From Enterococcus larvae (lineage in GTDB: Bacteria > Bacillota > Bacilli > Lactobacillales > Enterococcaceae): 64,000 bases of DNA. Below are positions 56,159 through 64,000 of the stretch, one piece after another. The DNA lies in assembly GCF_017830045.1 (NCBI RefSeq), contig NZ_JAEDXU010000002.1, forward strand, positions 469,109-533,108, read 5' to 3'. The notes under the pieces were generated by a model. That model saw only the letters and a list, made by a program, of their open reading frames with translations, had not been told where the DNA came from and did no database searches. Positions within the stretch are counted from its first letter, which is position 1; each line of letters starts with the position of its first letter. The position numbers were made by a program, and so were the translations under genes.

Positions 56159-56174
56159 AGTGCGTTCTCGCACT
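56159..56174 (+). other. Small hairpin after the tRNA-like element
   Basis: AGTGCG-TTCT-CGCACT forms a 6-bp stem 2 nt after the discriminator position, followed by TTAACTT. It could be a weak terminator or an RNase processing site. Confidence 0.5.
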
Positions 56175-56215
56175 TTAACTTATAGATGACACTTACTTTT
56201 GAAAGGATGATGTTC

Positions 56216-56323
56216 ATGAAAAAACTATTTACCGCAGGTTCACTGATTTCAATCGCTGCTATCACGGCAATTACACTGACAAGAAAACACAGATATGCTT
56301 ATGCGAGAGTCTCGCATCGATAA
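56216..56323 (+). CDS. 35-aa membrane peptide downstream of tRNA-like RNA
   Basis: The ORF begins MKKLFTAGSLISIAAITAIT, one hydrophobic helix, and ends in a basic tail rich in Arg, His and Tyr (RKHRYAYARVSHR). GAAAGGATGA gives a good ribosome site 8 bp before the ATG. A strong terminator follows the stop codon, which supports a real gene. Near the end the DNA holds a palindrome (ATGCGAGA-G-TCTCGCAT, 56301-56317). Could be a small toxin, holin-like or regulatory peptide; no family is recognised. Confidence 0.6.
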   Translation: MKKLFTAGSLISIAAITAITLTRKHRYAYARVSHR

Positions 56324-56351
56324 AAAAAACGACCTTCACGGGTCGTTTTTT
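56324..56351. terminator. Terminator after the 35-aa peptide
   Basis: AAAAAACGACC and GGTCGTTTTTT pair over a 6-nt loop; T-runs are present on both strands. Confidence 0.9.
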
Positions 56352-56451
56352 ACTGTGAATACATCCTGATTATTCATTTTTGACTTTCTTGCTTCTCCGA
56401 ATACATGTATTTTAGTTATCCATCATTTTATTTGCCTCTCATCATTTACAC

Positions 56452-56859
56452 CTATAGCTTTTCAAACTGTTCGAATTCATTCGTACCATTATCATGTACT
56501 TTTGCTGTATAAACATCAAATGATAAAATGACAGGATTCTTATGATCAAGAAATTTTTGGTAATCATTTAATCTGTCCTCAATTATTTTGTACCCTTCTA
56601 TTTCATGCACAGAAAACATTCCCTTCAACAAGAGACTTTGATGCTTTTCCTCATTGTAACAAATGACATTGCCCTTGCTGGACTGCTTAATGTTTTTCAC
56701 CGTGCTCCCATTCCCATCAACGTAAAATTTTAACGTATGGAAGTCAATTCTTGCGATTGGCTTAGATACTACAATCGTATTTGGAAATCCATTTCTATCA
56801 ACGGTGGAAAGTAAAAATGAACGACTATTTTCTATTAGTTTACGAATCTCCTCAATCAC
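56452..56859 (-). CDS. Pyridoxamine-phosphate-oxidase-like flavin protein
   Basis: The 135-aa protein matches the FMN-binding split-barrel fold: SFLLSTVDRNGFPNTIVVSK at the N-terminus and KFYVDGNGSTVKNIKQSSKGNV. These small proteins bind FMN, heme or F420 and reduce varied substrates; the substrate is unknown. The start is GTG, 8 bp after AAGGAGG. It is a single gene. Confidence 0.8.
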   Translation of the reverse strand: MIEEIRKLIENSRSFLLSTVDRNGFPNTIVVSKPIARIDFHTLKFYVDGNGSTVKNIKQSSKGNVICYNEEKHQSLLLKGMFSVHEIEGYKIIEDRLNDYQKFLDHKNPVILSFDVYTAKVHDNGTNEFEQFEKL

Positions 56860-57060
56860 AATTGCTTCCTCCTTGATATTTTTTCTCCATTATACCCAAA
56901 ATGACAAAAATACCAAAATTATTGATTTACTGTTTTGCTTACGACACATCTATCTTCTTATACAGCACTTCCTCATAAGAAAAACCATCAGTAATCCTGA
57001 ATAAAATAAATCGTTGTCTTAATCTTCAATCTAAGAGTGAAGACAAGCCAATACCTATAT

Positions 57061-57098
57061 AAAAAGCCGCAGCTACTATAACAGCTGCGGCTTTTTTT
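57061..57098 (-). terminator. Terminator after the Spx paralogue
   Basis: AAAAAGCCGCAGCT and AGCTGCGGCTTTTT pair perfectly over 8 nt, with T-runs on both strands. Confidence 0.9.
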
Positions 57099-57129
57099 CA
57101 ATAATTTATACAAAATATGGCTTTAGACT

Positions 57130-57528
57130 CTATATCCCAGTCAACAACAAGGCGTGTGTGAGCTCTTGCTTTCTAACTGTTCGTGGTAGAAATACGCGAA
57201 TTTCATCTTCGTTGAACCCCACCTGCATGCGGTAATCATCCACAATAATGGGACGTCTCAAAATTGACGGCTCTTCTTTGATAAGTTCAATCAATTCATT
57301 TATAGACAACTGACTGATTTTATCCTCATAGTCTCTGTAAATATTCGAGCGCTTGGAGAGAATATCCTCTGTTCCATTTTCACTCATTTGAAGCATTTTC
57401 CTCAGTTCATCATCTGTTAAAGGCTCGTTGAAAAAATTTTTCTCCTTAAAAGGAATTTGGTGAGATGAAAACCATTTTTTTGCTTTTCTTGATGATGTAC
57501 TGCTTGGGGAAGTGTACACTTTAATCAT
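57130..57528 (-). CDS. Spx/ArsC-family regulator lacking the CxxC switch
   Basis: Spx binds the RNA polymerase alpha subunit and redirects transcription under thiol stress, sensing oxidation at an N-terminal CxxC. This 132-aa protein keeps Spx length, the ENGTEDIL segment with the Gly that contacts RNA polymerase, and ILRRPII with the conserved Arg. Yet where Spx has TSPSCTSCRKA it has TSPSSTSSRKA: both Cys are Ser. It is therefore probably a redox-insensitive paralogue. AAGGAGAGATAGTT precedes the ATG. Distinct terminator downstream. Confidence 0.88.
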   Translation of the reverse strand: MIKVYTSPSSTSSRKAKKWFSSHQIPFKEKNFFNEPLTDDELRKMLQMSENGTEDILSKRSNIYRDYEDKISQLSINELIELIKEEPSILRRPIIVDDYRMQVGFNEDEIRVFLPRTVRKQELTHALLLTGI

Positions 57529-57745
57529 AACTATCTCTCCTTAGATTCATATTTCAAGATAAATTCTATCTCTTTTTTATAATTCAAGCAAAAGATTTGT
57601 TTTAAATACCATTTTGTGAAAAAATAATTTATTATAAATCTTTTTTTACTTTATATTTGAAATATAGTTTCATCCGATTGAAGAACTACTTCAATCTTCT
57701 TCCTAAAAGCACTGTACAGCTCTACTTCTTGATACAAACAGAAAA

Positions 57746-57776
57746 TGCACAAGAATTAAAAATTCTTGTGCACAGA
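57746..57776 (-). terminator. Hairpin after the 81-aa membrane protein gene
   Basis: TGCACAAGAATT and AATTCTTGTGCA pair perfectly over 3 nt; TTTTCTG follows on the minus strand. Confidence 0.75.
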
Positions 57777-57804
57777 TGTTCAAATTTCACAAACTTTTTT
57801 TAAA

Positions 57805-58047
57805 TCATTTTCGCATTTTCATTCCCATTCGAATAATCATCACTAATAGAACAATATCAACTGGGATCAGCCCAATCCCAATAAGCAATGGAATCCAGCC
57901 AAAGAAAAGCAACGGAAGTCCATACTCATAGGTTCCCGCTAAGGCTCCACCCCAATAAATCCCATAGCCATAATCAAGCAAGCTGAATGTCAGCATGACA
58001 AGTATCAAAAATCCGACAATCGAAACCCAAAAACTCCGTTCATCCAT
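57805..58047 (-). CDS. Small two-helix membrane protein
   Basis: The 80-aa protein has two hydrophobic helices (about 8-28 and 47-74) joined by a Gly/Tyr-rich loop (YGYGIYWGGALAGTYEYG), and ends in a short basic tail. AGGAGG is 6 bp before the second ATG (58047), which I prefer over 58050. No family recognised. It is a single gene with its own hairpin. Confidence 0.6.
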   Translation of the reverse strand: MDERSFWVSIVGFLILVMLTFSLLDYGYGIYWGGALAGTYEYGLPLLFFGWIPLLIGIGLIPVDIVLLVMIIRMGMKMRK

Positions 58048-58267
58048 CATTTACCTCCTATTGATCCCCTTTTTTTACTATTATACCAAAGTTAAGGAAA
58101 AGCATTTACTCTTTTCCTTTTATCAACACAATGCTTTCTCCCGCTTCCACAGATCCATTTCAAAAACAAGCTTTCCGGTTCCTTACAATTTTGCAGATAT
58201 CAAATACGTGTGAAATCCTCGAAACCATATTACAATAGATGGGACTAGAGAAAAGAGGCTTTTGCAT

Positions 58268-58921
58268 ATGAACTTTTTAAAAAAATATGGATTTTATTTA
58301 ATGATTTTAGTTATTGTCAGCGAACTGCTCCTTCCTGTCATACTCGGACTGTTTTACCCTGGCTATGATCAGCTTTCAATGCTGATCAGTGCGTTTGGCG
58401 AAGATACTAGTCCAACTCAATTGGCTTTCAAAATTTGGGTCATTATTGATGGCCTCTTATTCCTATTAGCCATACCAGCATTTTATCAACGCTTCAAAAC
58501 AACGTCGAAAACACTGACAAAATGGCTTGCTGCTATGATTGCTGCTTTTGGAATCGGTGATTGTATTGTCACAGGAATATTTGATCGCTCCGGCAGTTCC
58601 TCCGGAATCAGCATTGAAGAAATCATTCATGATTATGCTTCCGGTGTTGGTTTTGTGGCATTATTGATAGGTACAGGACTTCTATTCAAACTGTACACAC
58701 TGGAAAATAATCATTTGATGGTAACAACGATACCGATGATCTTTATTATTTCATCACTTCTTATGTTGCTGTTTGCTCTTCCAAGAATACCGATCATTGA
58801 TCAGCTGCATATCCCCTATCGCGGGCTATGGCAGCGGCTTAACCTATTGTTTTTATATCTGCCATTCCTTCTTACCGCTATAGAAAGCCTTTTTTCTAAA
58901 AGCAGCCGTCAAAAAAAATGA
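58268..58921 (+). CDS. DUF998 family membrane protein
   Basis: The 217-aa protein has six predicted helices. The opening YLMILVIVSELLLPVILGLF, the YDQLSMLISAFGEDTSPTQL loop and GIGDCIVTGIFDRS fit DUF998, whose function is not established. ATG 58268 follows AAGAGGC; a TTG two codons earlier is less likely. It is convergent with the large ABC permease gene. Confidence 0.78.
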   Translation: MNFLKKYGFYLMILVIVSELLLPVILGLFYPGYDQLSMLISAFGEDTSPTQLAFKIWVIIDGLLFLLAIPAFYQRFKTTSKTLTKWLAAMIAAFGIGDCIVTGIFDRSGSSSGISIEEIIHDYASGVGFVALLIGTGLLFKLYTLENNHLMVTTIPMIFIISSLLMLLFALPRIPIIDQLHIPYRGLWQRLNLLFLYLPFLLTAIESLFSKSSRQKK

Positions 58922-58936
58922 TTTTTATTGTTTAAA

Positions 58937-59025
58937 CAAAAACAGACTCATTCATCCTGTATATCTCCTCTCGGAAAATTAGACCGCCGAGTTCCATACA
59001 GCTGATGTTAATGTGTCTGTTTTTG
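58937..59025. terminator. Bidirectional terminator, DUF998 / ABC permease
   Basis: CAAAAACAGAC and GTCTGTTTTTG pair at the base; CTGTAT/ATACAG pair inside. Located between two convergent genes. Confidence 0.65.
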
Positions 59026-59039
59026 ATAGATCAAATCAT

Positions 59040-61805
59040 CTAGTCAACTGATTTTAATGCATCCAGCATATTGACTGATCGAATCTTATAATGCATCACA
59101 CCCATGATCATAAAGGTGATCGTCATTGTGATTATTGCAGATAACAGGAAATTCATCGGCATTAGCTCTGGCTTGAACATGGCCTCATCCGGTGGTAAAG
59201 AAACCATGATGAAGCGATGCAGAAAGAAGCCCATGACGTAGCCAAACAATATTCCGAAAACCGATAGGATGATTGTTTCCCGATAAATGTACAGCGTTAC
59301 TTCATTGTCATAAAAACCAAGAACCTTGATTGTGGATAGTTCTCGAATCCGTTCTGATACATTGATATTGGTTAAGTTATAAATAACAACCACCGCTAAG
59401 AGCATGGCACAGACGATCAATACAATGATTACATTGTTCAATCCGCCCATTACTGCATCGATCTTCTTACTTAGTTCTTTTGATTGGACAACACCTTTTA
59501 TCCCCTCAATGGTCATCAAATCAGCCGCAATTGTATCACTATTCTCGGCAGAATCATTTTCTAAAATCATCAGCTTACCATTACGCACCAGCTCTTTATC
59601 AAATGTAGAAGCATAGGCCTCTTTCCCCATGAAAATGTAATGCCCCATGTACATCTCTGTTATGCCGGTGATGGTCATCCTCCTGTCCATTTCTTTATCA
59701 TCTTGAACAGTGATTTGATCACCTGTCTCCACATCCAGCAGCTGTACAAGCTTTTCTGAAAGAATAACATCAGTATCCGACAGCTTCATTTCACTGCGAT
59801 CCTTACGATTTCTCACTGTTATAAAATCAGAAAATCCATCCATTTTTTCAGGACTTAATAAAGTGATCGACTGCTTATCATCATTTTCTCCAGCAATGAC
59901 AGATACTTCTTCGTAACGGATGTCTGTTGATTCAGCAATGTCCTCATCCAGGTTTTGTTCCTTCAGCTTTGGATCAATATTTTCCCCGTCCTCATAAACT
60001 GTGATTAAATCATAGTTGATCAACTGACCAAATTGTTCATCAACGATACCAGATAATGAATCTCTGATTCCAAAACCGGTGATCAACAATGCTGTACAGC
60101 CTGCCACACCAATAATTGTCATAAACATTCGCTTTTTATAGCGGAATAGGTTTCGGGCTGTTACCTTATAAGTAAAGCTCATTCTATTCCAAATCGGTTT
60201 GATTTTCTCCAACAGAATACGTGCTCCTACCTTGGGCGGCTTCGGTAACAATAAGCTGGCAGTTCGTTCCTTCAATTCTCCGGAAGCCAGTATATACGCC
60301 GGTACAACAGTACAAATAACTGCTGTCAAAATGGCAATGATTGTATATTTAGGAGAAAAAAGCAGAACAACTTCGGAAAATGTTGAGGTCGCTGCATAGG
60401 CATTGAAAATCACCGTCGGCAATAACGTATGGCCCAATAAAGTCCCTGCTAAAGCACCTAAACTGCTGGAAACCAATCCATAAACGACAAATTTCTTTTT
60501 GATGTCCTTATTGCTGTAGCCTAACGCCTTCAATGTCCCCATATTAATCCGCTGTTCATCAACAAAGCGTGTCATTGTGGTCAAGCTGACGAGTGCGGCA
60601 ATCGCGAATAGAAACACTGGGAATACATTTGATAAGACATCGATACGCTGAGAATTCTCCAAGTATTGCTTATACCCTGGATTATCCTTGCGGTCACTGA
60701 TTGTATACACAGGAGCCTCCAACTCATCGAGATCAGCCTGTCCTTCAGCTAATTCTCTCTCTCCATCTTTTATTTCTGATTCTGCCTCTGCTTTCTTCTC
60801 ATTGAAAGCTGCTAACTGTTCATTATAAGCCGCTTCCTGAGCAGCGATTTCTTGATTGGCAGCCTCATATTGCTGCTGCAATTCAGGAATCCCAGAACCC
60901 AAAGCTCTACTTTCTTCAAGCTGTGCTTTGGCTGCATCAATCTGCTCACGCGCTTGAGTCAGCTTTGATTCCACAGATGCCAGGTCATCCTTTGCTTCTA
61001 TAATCTCATCATTCGCTTCATCCAGTTCTTCCTGCTTTTCTTTCTTGACCTCAGTCAAACGTTCCGAAGAGCGTTCAGCCAACAACTGATCGATATTCTC
61101 TTTGTGCTTCCCTACAACAGAATGGTACTCATCACTATAGGCATCCATCTTCTTTGTATCCGTAAAAGAAAGCCTTGCAATCATGTACACCTCTGAATCG
61201 AAAACATTCGGTTCAACTACAGCATAGCTATCTAATTGCCCCTTACCAACTGTTGTTTGTCCAATAGAGGTTTTATCGATTATCTCACTTGATTTGATAA
61301 ATCCTGAAATTGTAAAGATTTGTTTCTTTAAGGCAGTTTTCCCCTCAGCATCTTCTTCCTCTGAAAACTGAATCTCATCCCCCAAATTGTAGTTCTCTTG
61401 TTGTAAGTAGTCTAATGCTATTTCATCTTCTCCAGAAGGCATTTTCCCTTCCATCACTTCATATTTCGAAAGATCATCAGGTGCTGAAAAAATTCGAAAG
61501 CTTGTATCAGTATCCTTAACAACAACATCCTTTAGATAGCCGTACTCAATTTCATCCAGCTTTTCAGTCTTTTCCAAGGCTTGCTGATCCTCTTTGTTCA
61601 AGCCCCATGTAGAGGTGACTGTCACAAACGCCAGATTATTTTCAGAGTAGAAATTCTCAGCTGTCGTACGCATATCCGGTCCTGTTACTTTTAAGCCGAC
61701 GAAGGCAAATGCCCCCAGCAGCATCAAGCTGAATATCGATAGGAATCGACCATAGGAGCCTGTGATCGATCGTCGTATATCTTTCCATAGCTGTTTCTTC
61801 TTCAT
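59040..61805 (-). CDS. Large FtsX-type ABC exporter permease
   Basis: The 921-aa protein has an N-terminal helix, two extracellular regions and two FtsX domains (about 390-510 and 800-915), the layout of YvcS/YhgE-like permeases without their own ATPase. A coiled coil rich in Glu/Gln/Ala fills about 245-355. ATG at 61805 is 6 bp after AGGTG; GTG 61814 is an alternative. It pairs with the ATPase gene immediately upstream. Likely exports a peptide, lipid or drug, under the divergent TetR regulator. Confidence 0.87.
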   Translation of the reverse strand: MKKKQLWKDIRRSITGSYGRFLSIFSLMLLGAFAFVGLKVTGPDMRTTAENFYSENNLAFVTVTSTWGLNKEDQQALEKTEKLDEIEYGYLKDVVVKDTDTSFRIFSAPDDLSKYEVMEGKMPSGEDEIALDYLQQENYNLGDEIQFSEEEDAEGKTALKKQIFTISGFIKSSEIIDKTSIGQTTVGKGQLDSYAVVEPNVFDSEVYMIARLSFTDTKKMDAYSDEYHSVVGKHKENIDQLLAERSSERLTEVKKEKQEELDEANDEIIEAKDDLASVESKLTQAREQIDAAKAQLEESRALGSGIPELQQQYEAANQEIAAQEAAYNEQLAAFNEKKAEAESEIKDGERELAEGQADLDELEAPVYTISDRKDNPGYKQYLENSQRIDVLSNVFPVFLFAIAALVSLTTMTRFVDEQRINMGTLKALGYSNKDIKKKFVVYGLVSSSLGALAGTLLGHTLLPTVIFNAYAATSTFSEVVLLFSPKYTIIAILTAVICTVVPAYILASGELKERTASLLLPKPPKVGARILLEKIKPIWNRMSFTYKVTARNLFRYKKRMFMTIIGVAGCTALLITGFGIRDSLSGIVDEQFGQLINYDLITVYEDGENIDPKLKEQNLDEDIAESTDIRYEEVSVIAGENDDKQSITLLSPEKMDGFSDFITVRNRKDRSEMKLSDTDVILSEKLVQLLDVETGDQITVQDDKEMDRRMTITGITEMYMGHYIFMGKEAYASTFDKELVRNGKLMILENDSAENSDTIAADLMTIEGIKGVVQSKELSKKIDAVMGGLNNVIIVLIVCAMLLAVVVIYNLTNINVSERIRELSTIKVLGFYDNEVTLYIYRETIILSVFGILFGYVMGFFLHRFIMVSLPPDEAMFKPELMPMNFLLSAIITMTITFMIMGVMHYKIRSVNMLDALKSVD

Positions 61806-61814
61806 TCTAGTCAC

Positions 61815-62516
61815 CTACCATTCAATATTCTCTATCATTTCGGGAGCAAGATTGACCTCGATCGATTTTGCTTTTCCATCATGCATATGGATCACTCGAT
61901 CAGCAATCGGAGCAATCGCTGCATTATGAGTCACAATCACAACAGTCGCCCCTTTTTTTCTGCTCATATCCTGTAGAATCTGCAGAACCTGCTTTCCTGT
62001 TTCATAGTCTAAGGCTCCTGTCGGTTCATCACAAAGGAGCAGCTTGGGATTTTTTGCCACAGCCCGTGCGATGGCAACCCGTTGCTGTTCACCACCAGAA
62101 AGCTGTGCTGGAAAATTATTGATCCTTCCGCCGAGTCCTACCTCCTTCAGTGTGGTTTCAGCATCTAATGCATCCTCAACAATTTCAGAAGCAAGCTCCA
62201 CATTTTCTTTTGAAGTAAGATTAGTTACTAAATTATAAAATTGAAAGATGAAGCCCACATCTGTTCGCCGATAAGCTGTTCGCTCTTTAGAAGAATAATC
62301 AGAGATCTTCTGTCCATCAATGAAGACTGCACCGTCATCATTCGTATCCATTCCTCCGAGAATATTTAGAACAGTAGATTTTCCAGCACCAGAAGCACCC
62401 AATATCACAACCAGCTCGCCTTTTTCAATGGCAAATGTTACACCATTATTGGCAGTAACAACTGTATCGCCAATTTTATAACGTTTATAACTCTCGATCA
62501 TTTCTATATATGACAT
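61815..62516 (-). CDS. ABC exporter ATPase (MacB/LolD type)
   Basis: The 233-aa ATPase shows Walker [10 protein letters not shown], signature [14 protein letters not shown] and Walker [25 protein letters not shown] precedes the ATG. It is the first gene of a two-gene operon with the 921-aa permease and diverges from a TetR gene. Operator-like repeats lie between them. Confidence 0.92.
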   Translation of the reverse strand: MSYIEMIESYKRYKIGDTVVTANNGVTFAIEKGELVVILGASGAGKSTVLNILGGMDTNDDGAVFIDGQKISDYSSKERTAYRRTDVGFIFQFYNLVTNLTSKENVELASEIVEDALDAETTLKEVGLGGRINNFPAQLSGGEQQRVAIARAVAKNPKLLLCDEPTGALDYETGKQVLQILQDMSRKKGATVVIVTHNAAIAPIADRVIHMHDGKAKSIEVNLAPEMIENIEW

Positions 62517-62530
62517 AGCTATTCCTCCTT

Positions 62531-62620
62531 AAATGAACAACGCGTTGATTTTAATATAAAGATATTGTAGAATGAACGCAGACAGAATACAATAAACAAT
62601 TTTTCGAAGAGTGTTCATTT
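62531..62620. promoter_or_regulatory. Operator-like repeats between ABC exporter and TetR
   Basis: AAATGAACA (62531-62539) and its exact inverse TGTTCATTT (62612-62620) flank the 90-bp region, each abutting one gene's ribosome site. CAACGCGTTG (62538-62547) is a perfect 10-bp palindrome beside the first. A third ATGAAC lies at 62572-62577. These are candidates for TetR binding. Confidence 0.5.
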
Positions 62621-62646
62621 AATTTTTGTGGAAAGGAAGCGAAGGC

Positions 62647-63228
62647 ATGTCCACCGTTAGAAACACCGAATCAAAGGCACTGATAAAAAAAGCTTTTACA
62701 CAGCTCCTTGTAGAAAAGGGTATTGACAGCCTGACTGTGAGTGATATCACAAGAACAGCCGGCATCAATAGAGGAACTTTCTATTTACATTATCTTGATA
62801 AATATGACTTGCTCAGTAGTATCGAAGCAGATATCCTGACTCATTTACGGGATATTTTCAATAAATACGGAAATACAGATGATCCTATGGAACTGATTCC
62901 TTATGAAGCAATATTAGAAGCCTTGCAATATGTCATGACGGAATTTGAATTGATCAAAGCATTGATCGGCAAAGGCGGTGACAAGAAATTTGTTGATACC
63001 TTCAAGGATTTGATTGAAGAAACGATTCAGTATAAAATCAAAAAATCAGATTTTTTGAGCTGTAACCACGAAGGATTACCGAAAGTCTATGCACATGAGA
63101 TCCTTCTTTCTAGTATTGTCTCAGTCATCTTACTGTGGGTCCAACGAAATGCAGAGGAATCTCCAGAGGAAATTGCAAAAATCATCAATCAGACGAAACA
63201 GCTTTCACCAATTACCTTACTAGGATAA
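62647..63228 (+). CDS. TetR-family regulator of the adjacent ABC exporter
   Basis: The 193-aa protein has the TetR HTH (LTVSDITRTAGINRGTFYLHYLDKYDLL) and a C-terminal domain of the TetR_C_7 type seen in Firmicute regulators of exporters. ATG 62647 is 9 bp after AAAGGA; the longer ORF from 62626 overlaps the ribosome site. Divergent position and shared operator-like repeats suggest it represses the exporter and itself. Confidence 0.87.
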   Translation: MSTVRNTESKALIKKAFTQLLVEKGIDSLTVSDITRTAGINRGTFYLHYLDKYDLLSSIEADILTHLRDIFNKYGNTDDPMELIPYEAILEALQYVMTEFELIKALIGKGGDKKFVDTFKDLIEETIQYKIKKSDFLSCNHEGLPKVYAHEILLSSIVSVILLWVQRNAEESPEEIAKIINQTKQLSPITLLG

Positions 63229-63257
63229 AATAGTGGATGCTAGTTGAAATATAGAAA

Positions 63258-63327
63258 AAACAGATATACAGATTATCTCCTTTACGCGATTGCATTTAAG
63301 GAATAACCAGTATATCTGTTTCTTTAT
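63258..63327. terminator. Bidirectional terminator tetR / fucO
   Basis: AAACAGATATAC and GTATATCTGTTT pair over a 40-nt loop; T-rich ends on both strands. Located between convergent genes. Confidence 0.65.
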
Positions 63328-63348
63328 TATCTGTTATATTTATCGCTT

Positions 63349-64000
63349 CTACATCAAGCTTTGATATAGCGCAATGATTTCTTCTACTGATGCGTCTCTT
63401 GGATTCCCCGGTGTACACACATCCTTGAAGGCATCCTGTGCGATGTGCGGAATGTCCTCGGCCTTCACCCCCAGCTCGGAAATCGTTGCAGGAATGCCAA
63501 CATCCTTACTTAACTGGTCGATGGCTTCACACGCGGCATCACGCACACCTTCGATACTCATTGCTTCTGCACCTTCCAAGCCCAAAGCAATCGCGATCTC
63601 ACGGTATTTCTCAGTGGTAAAATCCTTGTTGTATTTCATCACAGTCGGTAGTAAAGACGCACAGGCTACGCCATGAGGAATATTGTACCAGGCACTCAAT
63701 GGATGCGCCATTCCATGAACCAAGCCTAAGCCCACATTAGAAAAGCCCATTCCGGCAATATACTGTCCTAATGCCATTTCCTCTCTGCCTGTTTGGTCTC
63801 CATTAACCGATGCCCTCAGGGAACGACCGATGATCTCAATCGCTTTGATATGCAGCATATCCGTCATTTCCCAAGCACCCTTTGTGATGAAGCCTTCGAT
63901 GGCATGAGTCATGGCATCCATGCCGGTTGCCGCTGCCAATGCCTTGGGCATTCCCATCATCATGTCGCTGTCTACGAAAGCCACAATAGGAATATCATGG
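63349..64000 (-). CDS. fucO: Lactaldehyde reductase (FucO-type Fe-dehydrogenase), 3' part
   Basis: The gene runs off the right edge of the window; about 217 C-terminal residues are present and stay in frame to the edge (HDIPIVAFVDSDMM...). It is highly similar in recall to E. coli FucO, which reduces L-lactaldehyde to 1,2-propanediol with NADH in fucose and rhamnose breakdown. The iron-binding His sites are visible (GMDAMTHAIEG; GLVHGMAHPLSAWYNIPHG). The family-ending NPRDASVEEIIALY is present. Other substrates are possible in this family. Confidence 0.9.
   Translation of the reverse strand, partial: HDIPIVAFVDSDMMMGMPKALAAATGMDAMTHAIEGFITKGAWEMTDMLHIKAIEIIGRSLRASVNGDQTGREEMALGQYIAGMGFSNVGLGLVHGMAHPLSAWYNIPHGVACASLLPTVMKYNKDFTTEKYREIAIALGLEGAEAMSIEGVRDAACEAIDQLSKDVGIPATISELGVKAEDIPHIAQDAFKDVCTPGNPRDASVEEIIALYQSLM

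Noticed and set aside
55800..56160. tmRNA (ssrA) in the structured region ending in a T arm
   Set aside because: The acceptor 5' strand lies only 93 nt from the 3' end, and the usual tmRNA 5' sequence and tag ORF are absent.

Overview
The window comes from a low-GC Gram-positive bacterium, most likely an Enterococcus or close relative. Supporting signs are A/T-rich codon use, strong AGGAGG ribosome sites, TTG and GTG starts, and gene orders shared with Bacillus and Lactobacillales: ylaN-ftsW-pyc, ylbC-ylbF-ylbG-rsmD-coaD-ylbL, comEA-comEB-comEC-holA-rpsT, and ccpN-ppsR opposite ppdK. I cannot name the species. No prophage, complete IS element, CRISPR array or rRNA was seen.

Layout: (1) 1-8.0 kb: lysA and a PEP/pyruvate block (ppdK, the regulator ccpN, the PPDK regulatory protein and class III fbp). 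(2) 8.0-13.8 kb: a MacB-like ABC exporter, a surface serine hydrolase and a P1B-4 metal ATPase behind a perfect Fur-type box. (3) 13.8-23.5 kb: a minus-strand exopolysaccharide operon with a BcsA/PgaC-like synthase, a BcsB-like partner, a GH8-like hydrolase, two further membrane proteins and a degenerate GGDEF protein, followed by a UDP-GlcNAc 2-epimerase. (4) 23.6-30.3 kb: rpsT, holA, the competence DNA-uptake genes, and an ECF sigma factor coupled to a PH-like membrane protein. (5) 30.4-42.5 kb: conserved housekeeping genes, pyruvate carboxylase, ftsW, ylaN and a RecQ helicase. (6) 42.6-45.9 kb: a TrpXYZ-type ABC importer behind a complete leader-peptide attenuator. (7) 46-64 kb: PEP carboxykinase, rqcH, an ECF-transporter S component, small membrane proteins, an Spx paralogue without its redox cysteines, a TetR-controlled ABC exporter, and the 3' part of a fucO-type dehydrogenase cut by the window edge.

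How genes fit together: ppdK, its regulatory enzyme, CcpN, PEPCK, pyruvate carboxylase and FBPase make up the PEP-pyruvate-oxaloacetate node and gluconeogenesis. CcpN-like boxes (TRTGHYATAYW type) lie in the ppdK, ccpN and pckA promoters, so one repressor may tie these distant loci together.

The strongest candidates for new biology are: (a) the Trp-codon leader peptide with mutually exclusive hairpins before the ABC importer at 45.6-45.9 kb; (b) the Bcs-like exopolysaccharide operon with its non-catalytic GGDEF protein; (c) a 93-nt tRNA-like element followed by a 35-residue membrane peptide at 56.06-56.35 kb; (d) two nearly identical 178-bp palindromic repeats in opposite orientation at 31.1 and 49.6 kb; and (e) the ECF sigma/PH-domain pair.
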